A stretch of DNA of 64,000 bases from Mobilicoccus caccae (GTDB lineage: Bacteria > Actinomycetota > Actinomycetes > Actinomycetales > Dermatophilaceae): positions 4,135,199 to 4,199,198 of the forward strand of contig NZ_BSUO01000001.1 of NCBI RefSeq assembly GCF_030161635.1. The letters are read 5' to 3'. This document shows positions 1-8,776 of this stretch, piece by piece. Both the position numbers and the translations under genes were made by a program. A model generated the notes under the pieces. It worked only from the letters and a program-made list of their open reading frames with translations, was not told the DNA's origin and did no database searches. How positions within the stretch are numbered: position 1 is the stretch's first letter; the number at the start of each line of letters is the position of its first letter.

Positions 1-272
1 CGCTGGCGGTTGAGGAAGACCTCGACGATGCGCTCGCCGGAGGTGAACGGCCGGGCCGTCTCGGGATCGAGGCCGTCCGAGGCGAGATCGCGGAACTCGG
101 CCAGCTCCTGCGTGACCTCCTCGTTGGCGCGGCGGGCCACGTCGGCGCGCAACGTGGAATCGACGGTGACGACGATCGCGAGCTGGCCGAGGAAGATCGT
201 GGCCAGCAGCCAACCGACGATGCGCCAGCGTGCCGAGACGCGTGATCCGGTGGGGCGGGGGTCCTTGCTCAT
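1..272 (-). CDS. Sensor histidine kinase, N-terminal part (runs off the window)
   Basis: Reading leftwards from the ATG at 272, the protein starts MSKDPRP and has one hydrophobic segment (about residues 17-32, IVGWLLATIFLGQLAIVV). An extracytoplasmic stretch follows with an E-F-R-x-L-A...G-L-D-P-E...F pattern, which I recognise from the sensor domain of actinobacterial HAMP-type histidine kinases. The frame is still open at base 1, so the HAMP, H-box and ATPase domains would lie outside. Its start overlaps the stop of the upstream small gene by 4 bp (ATGA), implying translational coupling. The family call rests on N-terminal resemblance only. Confidence 0.6.
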   Translation of the reverse strand, partial: MSKDPRPTGSRVSARWRIVGWLLATIFLGQLAIVVTVDSTLRADVARRANEEVTQELAEFRDLASDGLDPETARPFTSGERIVEVFLNRQ

Positions 273-640
273 TCCTCGTCCTCGGTCGTCGTGGTGGCGG
301 TGCCGGGCGTGCTCGCTCCCGAACTCCGTGCCGAGTTCTGTGAGTTCTGTGCTGTGCCGGGGCTGCCGCCGACGACGGCGTCGTCGCCGGGTTCGGCCGG
401 TGGGGGCGGCGGCCCGACGGTTCGCGTGATCTGGGTGGGGACGACAGGCTCGGCGGGGGTGTCGCCCTCCGGCGGCGGCGCCGCGTCGGACGGCGGGTCG
501 GACACGCCGTCGAGCGTGACGACGGGCTCCCGGATCAGGGGTGCGTCGGGTCGCGCCGCGAGCTGTTCGCTGGCGAGGGCGAGCAGCACCGGGACGGCGA
601 GCAGCCCGAGGAGGGCGAGGAGTCGAGTCGAAAGACGCAC
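269..640 (-). CDS. Small membrane-anchored or secreted Pro/Thr-rich protein
   Basis: This 123-residue protein starts at a GTG (MRLSTRLL) and has an N-terminal hydrophobic helix of about 17 residues (LLALLGLLAVPVLLALA). A low-complexity tail follows, rich in Pro, Asp, Gly and Thr and ending in acidic residues. It looks like an exported or anchored protein with a disordered tail. Its stop overlaps the start of the histidine kinase (ATGA), so it is probably part of the same operon and may be an accessory to that kinase. No family is recognised. The overlap and the signal-like N-terminus are the main support that the gene is real. Confidence 0.5.
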   Translation of the reverse strand: MRLSTRLLALLGLLAVPVLLALASEQLAARPDAPLIREPVVTLDGVSDPPSDAAPPPEGDTPAEPVVPTQITRTVGPPPPPAEPGDDAVVGGSPGTAQNSQNSARSSGASTPGTATTTTEDEE

Positions 641-734
641 GACGAGAACGGTATGCGCTGTGTTGTCGCTGCTCGTGAGGCGTGCATGAGAGAACCCACA
701 CGCTGTGCCGGGGGCGCGTCGCGCTCGACTTGCG

Positions 735-1619
735 TCAGCCGACGCGCGTGCGCACCACCGCGCCGCGTCCGAGATCGGGCGGCCGCCGCCAGGGGGACGT
801 CACCCGTCCAGCCACCCGCAGGGCCTCGGTCTCGTGGCGCCCGCCGAACATCGCCAGCGTGGTCGCGGCGGCGAAGCTCGGCCCGAGGCTCGTCACCAGC
901 AGTTCGACAGCGCGCGGCTCCACGAGCACGTCGCGCAGGATCGCCGCGGGTCGTCCGGCGACCCCGGCGGCCCTGCTCACCTCGACGACGGCCGCCCGGC
1001 GGAGCGGGTGATCGACGCGTGTGGGGTGCCCGCCCGGTCCGTCGAGGGACAGGTGCGTGCGCAGGGCTCGGCGTGGTGCGTCGGGGGCGATGTCGTCGAC
1101 GACCGCGGTGAGCAGGCGGCGCGCGGCGGCGGTCCAGGCGGCTCCCCGTCGCGCGGGTCCGGGGTCGGCGGGCGCAGCGAGGGCGGTTGCGGCCCGGCGC
1201 CATTCGTCGAGGTCGAGGAGCCCGGTCGCGTCGAGGACCTGCCGTCCGGAGACGAGGAGGGCGTGGCGACCGGCGGCCGCCAGCCCCGGGATGGCGGGGT
1301 CGCGCGCCAGCTCGTCCTGGTGGGCGGGGGAGAGCGCGACGCCCGACATCGACTGCCACATCGCGGCGACGGCCGCGGGGGTCGGCGCGGTCGGCGCGAC
1401 GTGGGCGCCCCGGAGGCGCAACCACAACAGGTCGAGGTCGGCGACGTCGCCCGCGTGCGCAGCGGTGGGGCCCTCGCCCAGCAGGGAGGTGATGCGGCGG
1501 TGCACGTCGTCGGGGGTGCGCGCGAGGTCGGTGCAGATCAGGGTGGGTGGACGCCCCGCGCGGAGGTCGTCCAGCAGCGTGGCCTGCTCCGCCGAGCGCC
1601 ACGGCCGTCGCACCGTCAT
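735..1619 (-). CDS. Hypothetical protein with helix-turn-helix-like N-terminus
   Basis: The protein has 294 residues. I chose the ATG at 1619 because GGAGGT lies just upstream. The first 45 residues (RRPWRSAEQATLL...VHRRITSLLG) resemble a Myb/SANT-like or short helical DNA-binding fold. The remainder is Ala/Arg/Leu-rich and helical, with a PWRRPPDLGRG-like tail. The frame remains open upstream of 1619, but that part has the composition of an antisense shadow of the lipoprotein gene. It lies upstream of the small Pro-rich gene and the kinase on the same strand. No function is recognised. Confidence 0.55.
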   Translation of the reverse strand: MTVRRPWRSAEQATLLDDLRAGRPPTLICTDLARTPDDVHRRITSLLGEGPTAAHAGDVADLDLLWLRLRGAHVAPTAPTPAAVAAMWQSMSGVALSPAHQDELARDPAIPGLAAAGRHALLVSGRQVLDATGLLDLDEWRRAATALAAPADPGPARRGAAWTAAARRLLTAVVDDIAPDAPRRALRTHLSLDGPGGHPTRVDHPLRRAAVVEVSRAAGVAGRPAAILRDVLVEPRAVELLVTSLGPSFAAATTLAMFGGRHETEALRVAGRVTSPWRRPPDLGRGAVVRTRVG

Positions 1620-1791
1620 CCCGCCACCTCCGGGCGGCAACCTACCCCGCCTCGCCGGGTGCGTGTTCGGGCCGTGTTGCCAGCGGTGCCGGGGGTCGAG
1701 TGGGTCTGTCTGAAGTCCAACGGTCCTCACGAGTGGTCTGGGGTGCGAAGGCGCGGCAGAGTGGACCCACACATCCGGCCGAGGAGTAGCC

Positions 1792-2457
1792 ATGACCCGT
1801 CGTCGTCTCGCCACCTGCGCACTCGTCCTCGCTGTCCTGCCGTTGTCGGCCTGCGGCGAGGGCAACCCCTTCGGTGAGTTCATCCAGGGGCCCCAGCAGA
1901 CGGGGACCACCGCCCCTCCGACGACGGTGTCGCCCGAGACGACCACCGCCACGGACACGGGCACCGAGACGGGCACCGGTACGCCCACCGACACGCTGAG
2001 CGGGACGGGCACCGACACGGGCACCGCTACCGACACGAGCACGACCACAGCTCCCTCGGGTACCGGCACGCCCACGTCGTCGCCGGCCGACACCGCGTCG
2101 CCCACGACCGACCCGGCAGCGACGTCCACAGCCACGACGGGTGCGACGTCGGCGCAGACCGCCGTCGCGCAGGTCGACGGACGCACCATCCAGGGCGTGC
2201 CGACGGGGCTCGGCTTCCCGGCCGAGGCGGGGATCGAGGCGACGCATTCGTTCGCCGGCGGCGGTGGGTCCGTGGTCATGTCGGAGCCCGCCGAGAAGGA
2301 GATCTTCTCCTACTACCGCTCGGCGCTGCCCGGGGCAGGGTTCCGGGTGGTCAGCGACACCGCGGGAACCCTCGCCTTCACCGGACACGGCTTCCGCGGA
2401 ACGCTGGTCGGCACCGGTTCCGGTGGCGTCCTCACCTGGTCCCCGGCTCAGGGCTGA
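1792..2457 (+). CDS. Secreted lipoprotein with Thr-rich linker
   Basis: This 221-residue protein begins MTRRRLATCALVLAVLPLSAC, a lipoprotein signal peptide with lipobox L-S-A-C and the lipidated Cys at residue 21. Residues about 35-125 are an almost pure Thr/Ser/Gly/Pro/Asp linker with repeats of T-G-T-(E/D/P)-T. The last 90 residues form a small globular domain (GLGFPAEAGIEATHSF...GGVLTWSPAQG). It should sit on the outer face of the membrane, with the linker spanning the wall. The C-terminal domain is not recognised. It is a monocistronic gene, divergent from the preceding operon. Confidence 0.75.
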   Translation: MTRRRLATCALVLAVLPLSACGEGNPFGEFIQGPQQTGTTAPPTTVSPETTTATDTGTETGTGTPTDTLSGTGTDTGTATDTSTTTAPSGTGTPTSSPADTASPTTDPAATSTATTGATSAQTAVAQVDGRTIQGVPTGLGFPAEAGIEATHSFAGGGGSVVMSEPAEKEIFSYYRSALPGAGFRVVSDTAGTLAFTGHGFRGTLVGTGSGGVLTWSPAQG

Positions 2458-3079
2458 GCGCCGCGCCACCTGTTGCATCCCTGCGGTCGCATCCGGAGTT
2501 GATCGCGCGTTCTGGACGGTTGTACAACTTCTGCGTGCCCGGGGTGATCGACCGGGTGCGCGTCCGTCCGTCGCCGCCGGGGACCGACCCCTCTCGGGGC
2601 CCGGGGCGGGGACGTCGCCGCGGGGCTCGCTGATTCGGCGGATGTATTCAAACGCGGCGGTCGGCGCTGGCCAAGGCGTCCAGGACAAGCGTACAAATGG
2701 TGATCAGGACGGGCGTCCGGTTCGAGAGAACGGGGCGGACGGTGCGGCGTGGGGACGCCGGACCGGGCGGATGCCGGGGAGCATCCGATCGTCCGGGGAT
2801 CCGCCCGCATCCGTGGGGACGGATGGCAGGGGCTGTGCCGGTGGGGACCGGCGCGGATGCAGGTTCGGGGAGGCATGACCGCACCGATGGGGATCGGTGC
2901 GTACGGGGATCGCGTCGATGGGGATCGACGTGGCAGGGGAATGGGAGAGGCGAGACCCTCGAGCGCATGGATGCGAGGGGCCGGGGTGGCGGTGGGGACC
3001 GCCGCCCCGGCCGCGTCATGAAAGCGCCCCGGATCGCGTCGAGGACGCAGGCACTCGCATCTGTCGTACGATCTGTCAT
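2458..3079. other. Intergenic region without a supported gene
   Basis: These 622 bp contain no frame with convincing coding character. The visible structure is a cluster of short degenerate direct repeats built on GGGGATCG, at about 2888-2935, with similar GGGGAC/GGGGAT words at 2815-2880. The region presumably holds the promoter of the toxin-antitoxin pair at its right end. No hairpin or tRNA was seen. Confidence 0.5.
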
Positions 3080-3310
3080 ATGGCCACGCTGACGATACGC
3101 ACGGACGACGCTGTCGAGCGCGCCCTGGCCGCGCTGACCGAGGGTGGTCTGTCCCGCTCGGAAGCGGCAAGGAGCGCAATCCTCGACGCCGAGCGGGCCC
3201 ACCGCCGCACGAAACTGCGGGCCGAGGCCGAATCGCTGCGCAACGACCCCGAGGACGTCTCCGCTTCTCGCGCCCTCGCAGCAGAGATGGACGCCATCCG
3301 TGCGTGGTGA
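3080..3310 (+). CDS. Type II antitoxin, ribbon-helix-helix type
   Basis: This 76-residue protein starts MATLTIRTDDAVERAL. The short N-terminal beta strand (TLTIRTD) followed by two helices (AVERALAALTEGG-LSRSEAARSAILDAE) is the ribbon-helix-helix DNA-binding fold. A charged C-terminal tail follows, which in this family wraps the toxin. Its stop overlaps the downstream toxin start by 11 bp, the classical antitoxin-first arrangement. It is expected to bind its own promoter just upstream. The exact subfamily (MazE/CopG-like) is not resolved. Confidence 0.8.
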   Translation: MATLTIRTDDAVERALAALTEGGLSRSEAARSAILDAERAHRRTKLRAEAESLRNDPEDVSASRALAAEMDAIRAW

Positions 3311-3617
3311 TCTGTACCGGTTGCGGGCTCCCAAGGAGGTCCGGGGCCACGAGCAAGCCGGCGCTCGATACGTGGTCGTCGTGCAGTCGGATGACCTTCC
3401 GCTCTCCACCTGGATCGTCGCGCCGACGTCCACCGGCCGACGTGGTGCGTCGTTTCGGCCGGAGATCGACATCGACGGTGTCAAGACCCGCGTCATGGTC
3501 GAACAGCTCACCGTGGTCGACCCCGAGACGCGCTTGGGAGACTTCGCGGGGCGACTCGACGCCGACGAGATGAGCGCCGTCGACCAGGCGCTCCTGGTGA
3601 CGCTCGGCCTGGACTGA
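3300..3617 (+). CDS. PemK/MazF-family endoribonuclease toxin
   Basis: This 105-residue protein starts at the GTG at 3300 inside the antitoxin gene. It has the PemK/MazF pattern: the R-G-D-L-Y-R-L strand at the N-terminus, R-Y-V-V-V-V-Q, then W-I-V-A-P-T-S-T, and a C-terminal helix (SAVDQALLVTLGL). Members are ribosome-independent mRNA interferases neutralised by the upstream antitoxin. Length and gene order match the family. The start choice follows the family N-terminus (R-G-D/E after the initiator). Confidence 0.85.
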   Translation: MRGDLYRLRAPKEVRGHEQAGARYVVVVQSDDLPLSTWIVAPTSTGRRGASFRPEIDIDGVKTRVMVEQLTVVDPETRLGDFAGRLDADEMSAVDQALLVTLGLD

Positions 3618-3649
3618 AGACCGCTCCCCGGTCACCACGACAAGGGCTT

Positions 3650-6499
3650 TTACCTCAGAGCTCGTCTGAGGACCTCCGCCAGGTGGAGCGCCGAGCGGTC
3701 GGTGCCCTGGTCGACCTGCGTGCGGCAGGAGAATCCGTCGGCGAGGACGAGGTCGTCCTCGCCCGCCTCCCGGACCTTGGGGAACAGCTCGCGTTCGGCG
3801 CACGCCGTCGACACCTCGTGGTGGCCGGGCTCGAAGCCGAAGTTGCCCGCCAGGCCGCAGCATCCGCCACCGACGACGTCGACGTCGATGCCCAGCTCGG
3901 CCAGCACCCTGGAATCGGGGTCGTAACTGCCCTTGGCCTTCTGGTGGCAGTGGACCTGAGCCACCGCGGACGCCTCCACCGTGCCGAAGGGCCAGGTCGA
4001 CGACTCCACGTGGTCGGCGACGACCGTGGCGAACGTCGTCACGAGGTCGTGCAGCCTCCCGGCGTGGGGATGCTCGGGCAACAACTCGGGTGCCTCGGTG
4101 AGCATGACCGTGCACGAGGGCTCCAGGCCGACGATGCGATGCCCGGCCTCCAGGTGTGGGCCGAGCGCGGCCAGCGAACGTGACAAGGCGCGCTTGGTCA
4201 TGTCGAGCTGACCCGTGGAATGCCAGGTCAGGCCGCAGCAGACCGGGCCCGACGGCATGACGACGTGATACCCGAGCGCTTCGAGGACCTCGACCGCCGC
4301 GACGCCGACCTGCGGGCTCAGGTGGTTGCTGAACGTGTCGGGCCACAGGACGAGAGTCTCCGCGCCCGGCGCCGGGGTCGGCGCCTCACCACGGCGGGCG
4401 CGGGTGGAGAACCAGGCGGCGAGGGACAACTCGTCGGCGAACGTCACCATCTCGCGACGCGGCTCGACCCCCGCCAGGCGCAGCGTCGCCACCTCCAGCG
4501 GCCGGAATCGCATGGCGCGGTTGATGATCGACCCGACTCCCAGCTTGGTCACCAGCGCGGCCGCCACCGGCAGCCATCCCATCGAGTAGTGCGCGAGCGG
4601 GCGCAGCCGGCCGGTCCAGTGGTGGTGGAGGAACTCCGCCTTGTACGTCGCCATGTCGACGTTGACCGGGCACTCCGTCGCGCAGGCCTTGCACGACAGG
4701 CACAGGTCGAGCGCCTCGAGGGTGTCGGTGTTGCGCCACCCACCGCGCAGATGCTCACCACGCAGCATCTCGGCGAGCACACGAGCACGGCCCCGCGTCG
4801 TGTGGACCTCGTCGCCGGTGGCCTGGAAGCTCGGACACATCGCCCCCGTGTCGGAGCGGCAGGCACCCACGCCGACGCAGCGGTTGACGGCCGAGGCGAA
4901 GTCGCCGCCGTCGCGGGCGAGTGCGTGCACCGGGATCGTGACGTTCGTGCGCAGGCCGGGCCCGGGACGCAGGCGGTCGTCGATCGGCTCGGGATCGACG
5001 AGCACCCCGGGGTTGAGGACGTTCTCGGGGTCGAAGATCGCCTTGAACCGGGCGAAGAGCGCCAGCATCTCGGGCGAGTACATGCGCGCGAGCATCTCGG
5101 AGCGGGCGCGGCCGTCGCCGTGCTCACCGGAGACCGACCCGCCGTGCCGGGCGACGAGTTCGGCAGCGGCGGTGATGAACTCGCGGTACACCGCGATGCC
5201 GGCGTCGGTGCCCAGGTCGAAGTCGATGCGCACGTGGATGCAGCCCTCGCCGAAGTGGCCGAAGGGGATGCCGGCCAGGCCCATCCGGTCCATGAGGGCG
5301 TAGAGGTCGCGCAGGTAGTCGGCGAGGTGGTCGACGGGGACGGCGGAGTCCTCCCAGCCCGGCCACGCCTCGCCGCCGTCGGCCCGCCGGGTGGCGATGC
5401 CGGCCGCCGCCTCGCGGATCCGCCACAACGCCCGCGTCTCCTCGGGGTCGGTGACCACGACCGCGCCATCACCTGCCCGCGACACCTCCGCCAGCTCCCG
5501 GCCGGCGCGGACCGCGTCCTCGAGATCGGTCCCCGCGACCTCGCAGTACAACCAGGCACCGCCGGCGGGCAGGGTCGACCCGGCGTTCTCGCTGCCCGGG
5601 CGGGTGCGCAACGCCGCGATGAGGTCGGAGCCCATCCCCTCGATCGTCTGGACCCCCTCCCGGCGCAGGCGCGCGCCGTCGGCGGCTGCGGCGAACACGT
5701 CGTCGTACCCGAGCACGACCAACGCCGTCGCCGCCGGGGGCTCCACGAGCGTGACCGTGAGTTCGCTGAACACCCCGCACGTGCCCTCGGTCCCGGCCAG
5801 CGCCCTGGCCACGTCGAACCCGTGCTCCGGTAGCAGGTAGTGCAGGCCGTACCCCGACACCTGGCGGGGGAATCGGCCGAGCTCGGTGCGGATCAGCTCC
5901 TCGTTCTCGGCGACCAGGGCGCGCAGGTCGGCCTCGATGCGCGGATCACTGCACCCGCCGCGACGGGCCGTGATCTCCCGGCCGTCGGCGAGGACGAGGC
6001 GCAACGCCACGAGGTTCTCCGCCGACGTGCCCCAGGCCACCGAGTGCGACCCGCACGCGTTGTTGGCGACCATGCCGCCGATCGTGCACCGGGAGTGCGT
6101 GGACGGATCGGGGCCGTAGGTCAGCCCGTGGTCGGCCGCGGCGACGCGCAACGAGTCACAGACGACGCCCGGCCCGACGACCGCCGTACGCGCCGCCGGG
6201 TCGATGCGGACGGACGTGAGATGACGACTCGTGTCGAGGACCAGGCCCTCGCCGATCGAGTTGCCCGCCACCGACGTTCCGCCCCCGCGCGAGGTGAGCG
6301 CCAGTCCACGACTGCGCGCCCATCGAACGGCCTCACGCACCTCGGTCGCATCCCGCGGCTCGACGATCGCCGCAGGCCATCGACGGTAGATCGAGGCATC
6401 GCTGGTGTAGGCGGCGCGGGTCGCGGCGTCGGTGCGCAGGCCGGGTGGCTCGGTGCGTCCCGTGCGGGGCGGCGCGTCGAACGTGCTCTGAGAGGTCAC
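3650..6499 (-). CDS. FAD-linked and Fe-S D-2-hydroxyacid (D-lactate type) dehydrogenase
   Basis: This 949-residue fused protein has two parts. The N-terminal half is a PCMH-type FAD domain (SRGGGTSVAGNSIG; GGMVANNACGS) followed by an FAD-oxidase C-terminal domain (GHFGEGCIHVR; SGEHGDG; FKAIFDPENVLNPG). The C-terminal half has ferredoxin-type cysteines (CVGVGAC...MCP; CLSCKACATECP) and two Cys-Cys-Gly motifs (GPVCCGL, GGCCGLAGN) like the GlpC/LutA heterodisulfide-type domain. Such fusions oxidise D-lactate or related D-2-hydroxyacids at the membrane and pass electrons to quinone. The length of about 950 is typical. No adjacent regulator or permease indicates the substrate, so only the class is assigned. 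Confidence 0.85.
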   Translation of the reverse strand: MTSQSTFDAPPRTGRTEPPGLRTDAATRAAYTSDASIYRRWPAAIVEPRDATEVREAVRWARSRGLALTSRGGGTSVAGNSIGEGLVLDTSRHLTSVRIDPAARTAVVGPGVVCDSLRVAAADHGLTYGPDPSTHSRCTIGGMVANNACGSHSVAWGTSAENLVALRLVLADGREITARRGGCSDPRIEADLRALVAENEELIRTELGRFPRQVSGYGLHYLLPEHGFDVARALAGTEGTCGVFSELTVTLVEPPAATALVVLGYDDVFAAAADGARLRREGVQTIEGMGSDLIAALRTRPGSENAGSTLPAGGAWLYCEVAGTDLEDAVRAGRELAEVSRAGDGAVVVTDPEETRALWRIREAAAGIATRRADGGEAWPGWEDSAVPVDHLADYLRDLYALMDRMGLAGIPFGHFGEGCIHVRIDFDLGTDAGIAVYREFITAAAELVARHGGSVSGEHGDGRARSEMLARMYSPEMLALFARFKAIFDPENVLNPGVLVDPEPIDDRLRPGPGLRTNVTIPVHALARDGGDFASAVNRCVGVGACRSDTGAMCPSFQATGDEVHTTRGRARVLAEMLRGEHLRGGWRNTDTLEALDLCLSCKACATECPVNVDMATYKAEFLHHHWTGRLRPLAHYSMGWLPVAAALVTKLGVGSIINRAMRFRPLEVATLRLAGVEPRREMVTFADELSLAAWFSTRARRGEAPTPAPGAETLVLWPDTFSNHLSPQVGVAAVEVLEALGYHVVMPSGPVCCGLTWHSTGQLDMTKRALSRSLAALGPHLEAGHRIVGLEPSCTVMLTEAPELLPEHPHAGRLHDLVTTFATVVADHVESSTWPFGTVEASAVAQVHCHQKAKGSYDPDSRVLAELGIDVDVVGGGCCGLAGNFGFEPGHHEVSTACAERELFPKVREAGEDDLVLADGFSCRTQVDQGTDRSALHLAEVLRRALR

Positions 6500-6588
6500 G
6501 GTGCCTCCGGGGTGGCGTGGCGGTCACCCGACGGTACTCCGTGCGGCCCGCCCGGGGGCATCCGGCCGGTGCCGCGCCTGCCGGACCG

Positions 6589-7082
6589 CTACGCGCGCGT
6601 CGTGGAGCTCGGCGCGGCGGTCGTGCGCACGGACTTCGTCGTCCTGACGACCGACTTCTTGGTCGCCGTCTTCACGGACGTCACGGCCTTCTTCTTCACG
6701 GACTTCTTGACGACCTTCTTGACGGGCTTCTTCGAGGTCTTCGTGACGACCTTCTTGGCGGGTGCGGCCTTCTTCTTCGCCGACGTCGCCTTGGCGGACT
6801 TCGCGACGGGCTTGGCGGGCTTGGCGGCCGGTTCGGCCTTGGCCGTGGCTGTCGTCTTCACCGTCGTGGACCGCGTCTTCACCACGACCGGCGTCGTCGG
6901 CGTGACCTCGGCAGGTCGGGCCGGGCCGCTCAGCGGACGTTCGGTGATGACGACGTTCTCGTAGCCCGGTACGACGGGCGGCGGGGGAGCTGCGCGGCGT
7001 GGGCGCCCCCGGGCGTGATCACGGCCGCAGCGAGGATGAGTCCGGTCGCGATGCGTACGCGGCGCGATGTGGTGTCCTTCAT
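6589..7082 (-). pseudogene. Secreted Lys/Ala-rich basic protein, frame broken at a G5 run
   Basis: Translation from the ATG at 7082, six bases after AGGGGG, gives a clean signal peptide (MKDTTSRRVRIATGLILAAA... ending G-G-A-H-A-A). The frame then leaves the expected one. The downstream frame reads PPPPVVPGYENVV and then a histone-H1-like tail rich in Lys, Ala, Val and Thr (KKVVTKTSKKPVKKV). Adding one base to the G run at 6983-6987 joins the two as ...AQLPPPPVVPGYENVV..., so the break is probably an assembly error. The mature protein would be a strongly basic, disordered cell-surface protein. Such Lys-rich tails bind DNA or anionic polymers. The function is not known. Confidence 0.6.
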
Positions 7083-7629
7083 GTCCATCCCCCTGGATTA
7101 CCCACCTGGGCGACTGCAGTGGTGCAACGACATGATGCCGTCGACGGCCGATCTCGGCCGGGTCGTCCATTTTTCACGATAAGAGCGAATCCCGCTGTCG
7201 CATACCGTGGTCGTATACATGTGGACGAGCGTCCAGGTGGCGACAGGAGTCCTCTGCGTGCGGACGGCCACCGTCGGGTGGCGGCCCGAGCCGGTGGGGA
7301 ACGACGACGACCGTCGGGCCACGGTGACTCCTACTCGTCTCGACAAACGATCCTGCTGCATCTCGCCATGCGATATTCGCCGATCGCTTCCGCGCGGGTG
7401 ACGGAGTCGTCATCCGCCTGAGAACCCCTGGTCCGCCGATGAATCCAGACGTGCGACCTGGACGGTCGTTCCGAAGGTCGGCATCCACGGCTGGGCAGAT
7501 CTCCCCGTCACGGATTACGGTCCAGGCGTGCCACGGGGGTGGCTGAGGGGGTCACGCGGACCGGGGGGAACGCGGGGGTGTCGTCGGCTTTCGCACGTGG
7601 CTTCGCCCTCTTGTCGAAAGGACGTCCGC
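7083..7629. other. Intergenic region between divergent secreted-protein genes
   Basis: About 545 bp separate the Lys-rich protein from the GH26-like gene. No frame has coding character. The stretch 7155-7215 is AT-richer (TTTTTCACGATAAGAGCG, GTATACATGTGG) and is the likeliest promoter zone for one or both genes. The part nearest the GH26 start (7525-7600) is rich in G runs and could form structure, but I cannot match it to a known riboswitch. Confidence 0.4.
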
Positions 7630-8730
7630 GTGATTTCGCGCCCGCTCGCCGCCGCCCTCGTCGCGGCCACCGCCGCACCTCTGGTTCTCGCCTCGTCGAT
7701 CCCGGCCGGTGCCGTGACCTCGGCGCCGGCGTCGACGACCACGATCCAGGGGGTGAAGGCGCCCGTCACGTCCCGCGCCGCCGCGGTCGGCAAGCCGGGG
7801 ACGATGGCCCGCAAGTACCTCGGGACCCCGCGGTCGGGACTGCCCTGGCACAGCGGCGCCTGGACCGGGGAGTTCATGAACGCCCGCAACGCGACCAAGT
7901 GGGGCACCTGGCGCGGCCGGCCCTCGGACGCCACCCCGACGTTCCCCGAGCGCAAGACGTGGAAGGAGATGCGCGCCTCCACCTGGCACATCGACACCTA
8001 CCACGGCTTCAAGGGAACCCTGGTGTACGGCCTGCCGATCCTGCCGGAGAACTCCAAGCCCGCCGAGCTCAAGCGCGTCGCCACCGGCTGGCAGGACCCG
8101 ACCTACCGCAAGATCGCCCGAGACCTCAAGCGGTTCAAGGGCGGCCCCGTCGTCGTCCGCGTCGGGTGGGAGGCCAACGGTGACTGGATGTCGTTCCGGG
8201 CCACCGCCACCACCGCCGGGCAGTACCGCGCCGCGTTCCGCCGCGTTGTGCAGGTGATGAGGAAGGAGAACCCGAAGCTCGTCTTCGACTTCGACATCAA
8301 CTGCGGCACACCACTGCCTAAGCAGAAGAACCGGCTGGACTCCCTGACCAAGCTGTACCCCGGTGACGACGTCGTCGACCTCATCGGGTGCGACACCTAC
8401 GACTGGGACGTGCTCAAGGCCAAGACCGACCGCCAGTGGCGGGCCGCCCTGCGTCCGCGGAACTCCGTCGGCATCCAGGACGTGGCCGACTTCGCACGCA
8501 AGCGCAAGAAGGGCCTGTCCTTTCCCGAATGGGGCCTCACCCACGCCTACGACGGCAACGGCGACAACCCGTTCTACATCCGCAAGATGCACGCGTTCTT
8601 TCGCGCCAACAGCGACGTCCTCGTGCTCGAGAACTACTTCAACGTGCCCGACCAGCACATGAAGAACTCGATCTGGTCGGTCAAGCCGCAGAACCCCAAG
8701 TCGGGGGCGGAGTACAAGAAGCTCTGGTGA
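7630..8730 (+). CDS. Secreted GH26-like beta-mannanase/endoglycanase
   Basis: I chose the GTG at 7630 because AAAGGA lies seven bases upstream and a signal peptide follows (VISRPLAAALVAATAAPLVLASSIPAGA). The 366-residue protein carries the GH26-type acid/base motif R-V-G-W-E-A-N-G-D-W (Glu181) and a candidate nucleophile Glu300 in F-P-E-W-G, at the spacing expected of clan A TIM barrels. GH26 enzymes cleave beta-mannan or mixed beta-glucans. The actinobacterial single-domain secreted forms are poorly characterised, so the substrate is open. The gene is monocistronic and followed by a terminator hairpin. Confidence 0.7.
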   Translation: MISRPLAAALVAATAAPLVLASSIPAGAVTSAPASTTTIQGVKAPVTSRAAAVGKPGTMARKYLGTPRSGLPWHSGAWTGEFMNARNATKWGTWRGRPSDATPTFPERKTWKEMRASTWHIDTYHGFKGTLVYGLPILPENSKPAELKRVATGWQDPTYRKIARDLKRFKGGPVVVRVGWEANGDWMSFRATATTAGQYRAAFRRVVQVMRKENPKLVFDFDINCGTPLPKQKNRLDSLTKLYPGDDVVDLIGCDTYDWDVLKAKTDRQWRAALRPRNSVGIQDVADFARKRKKGLSFPEWGLTHAYDGNGDNPFYIRKMHAFFRANSDVLVLENYFNVPDQHMKNSIWSVKPQNPKSGAEYKKLW

Positions 8731-8733
8731 CGC

Positions 8734-8760
8734 CTCACCGGGCGCGCACCGCCCGGTGAG
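8734..8760. terminator. Hairpin terminator between convergent genes
   Basis: A perfect 10-bp stem (CTCACCGGGC / GCCCGGTGAG) with a 7-nt loop lies 3 bp after the GH26-like stop and before the end of the convergent nitronate monooxygenase gene. There is no U-tract, as is common in high-G+C actinobacteria. It can serve both strands. Confidence 0.6.
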
Positions 8761-8776
8761 AGACGTCCGGCAGAAC

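Noticed and set aside
735..2279. A 514-residue open frame covering the lipoprotein gene on the opposite strand
   Set aside because: The part above 1619 is a Val/Pro/Ala antisense shadow of the Thr-rich linker; the credible start is the ATG at 1619 with GGAGGT.
2888..2935. CRISPR-like or iteron-like array from repeated GGGGATCG words
   Set aside because: Copies are 8 bp, irregularly spaced and degenerate; no spacer structure and no replication genes nearby.
2448..4346. Long minus-strand frame across the first toxin-antitoxin pair
   Set aside because: Arg/Pro/Gly-rich translation antisense to recognisable genes; typical of high-G+C shadow frames.
7500..7629. Possible riboswitch (for example of the c-di-AMP type) before the secreted GH26-like gene
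   Set aside because: G-rich runs are present, but I could not match the conserved cores or fold them to a known class by eye.
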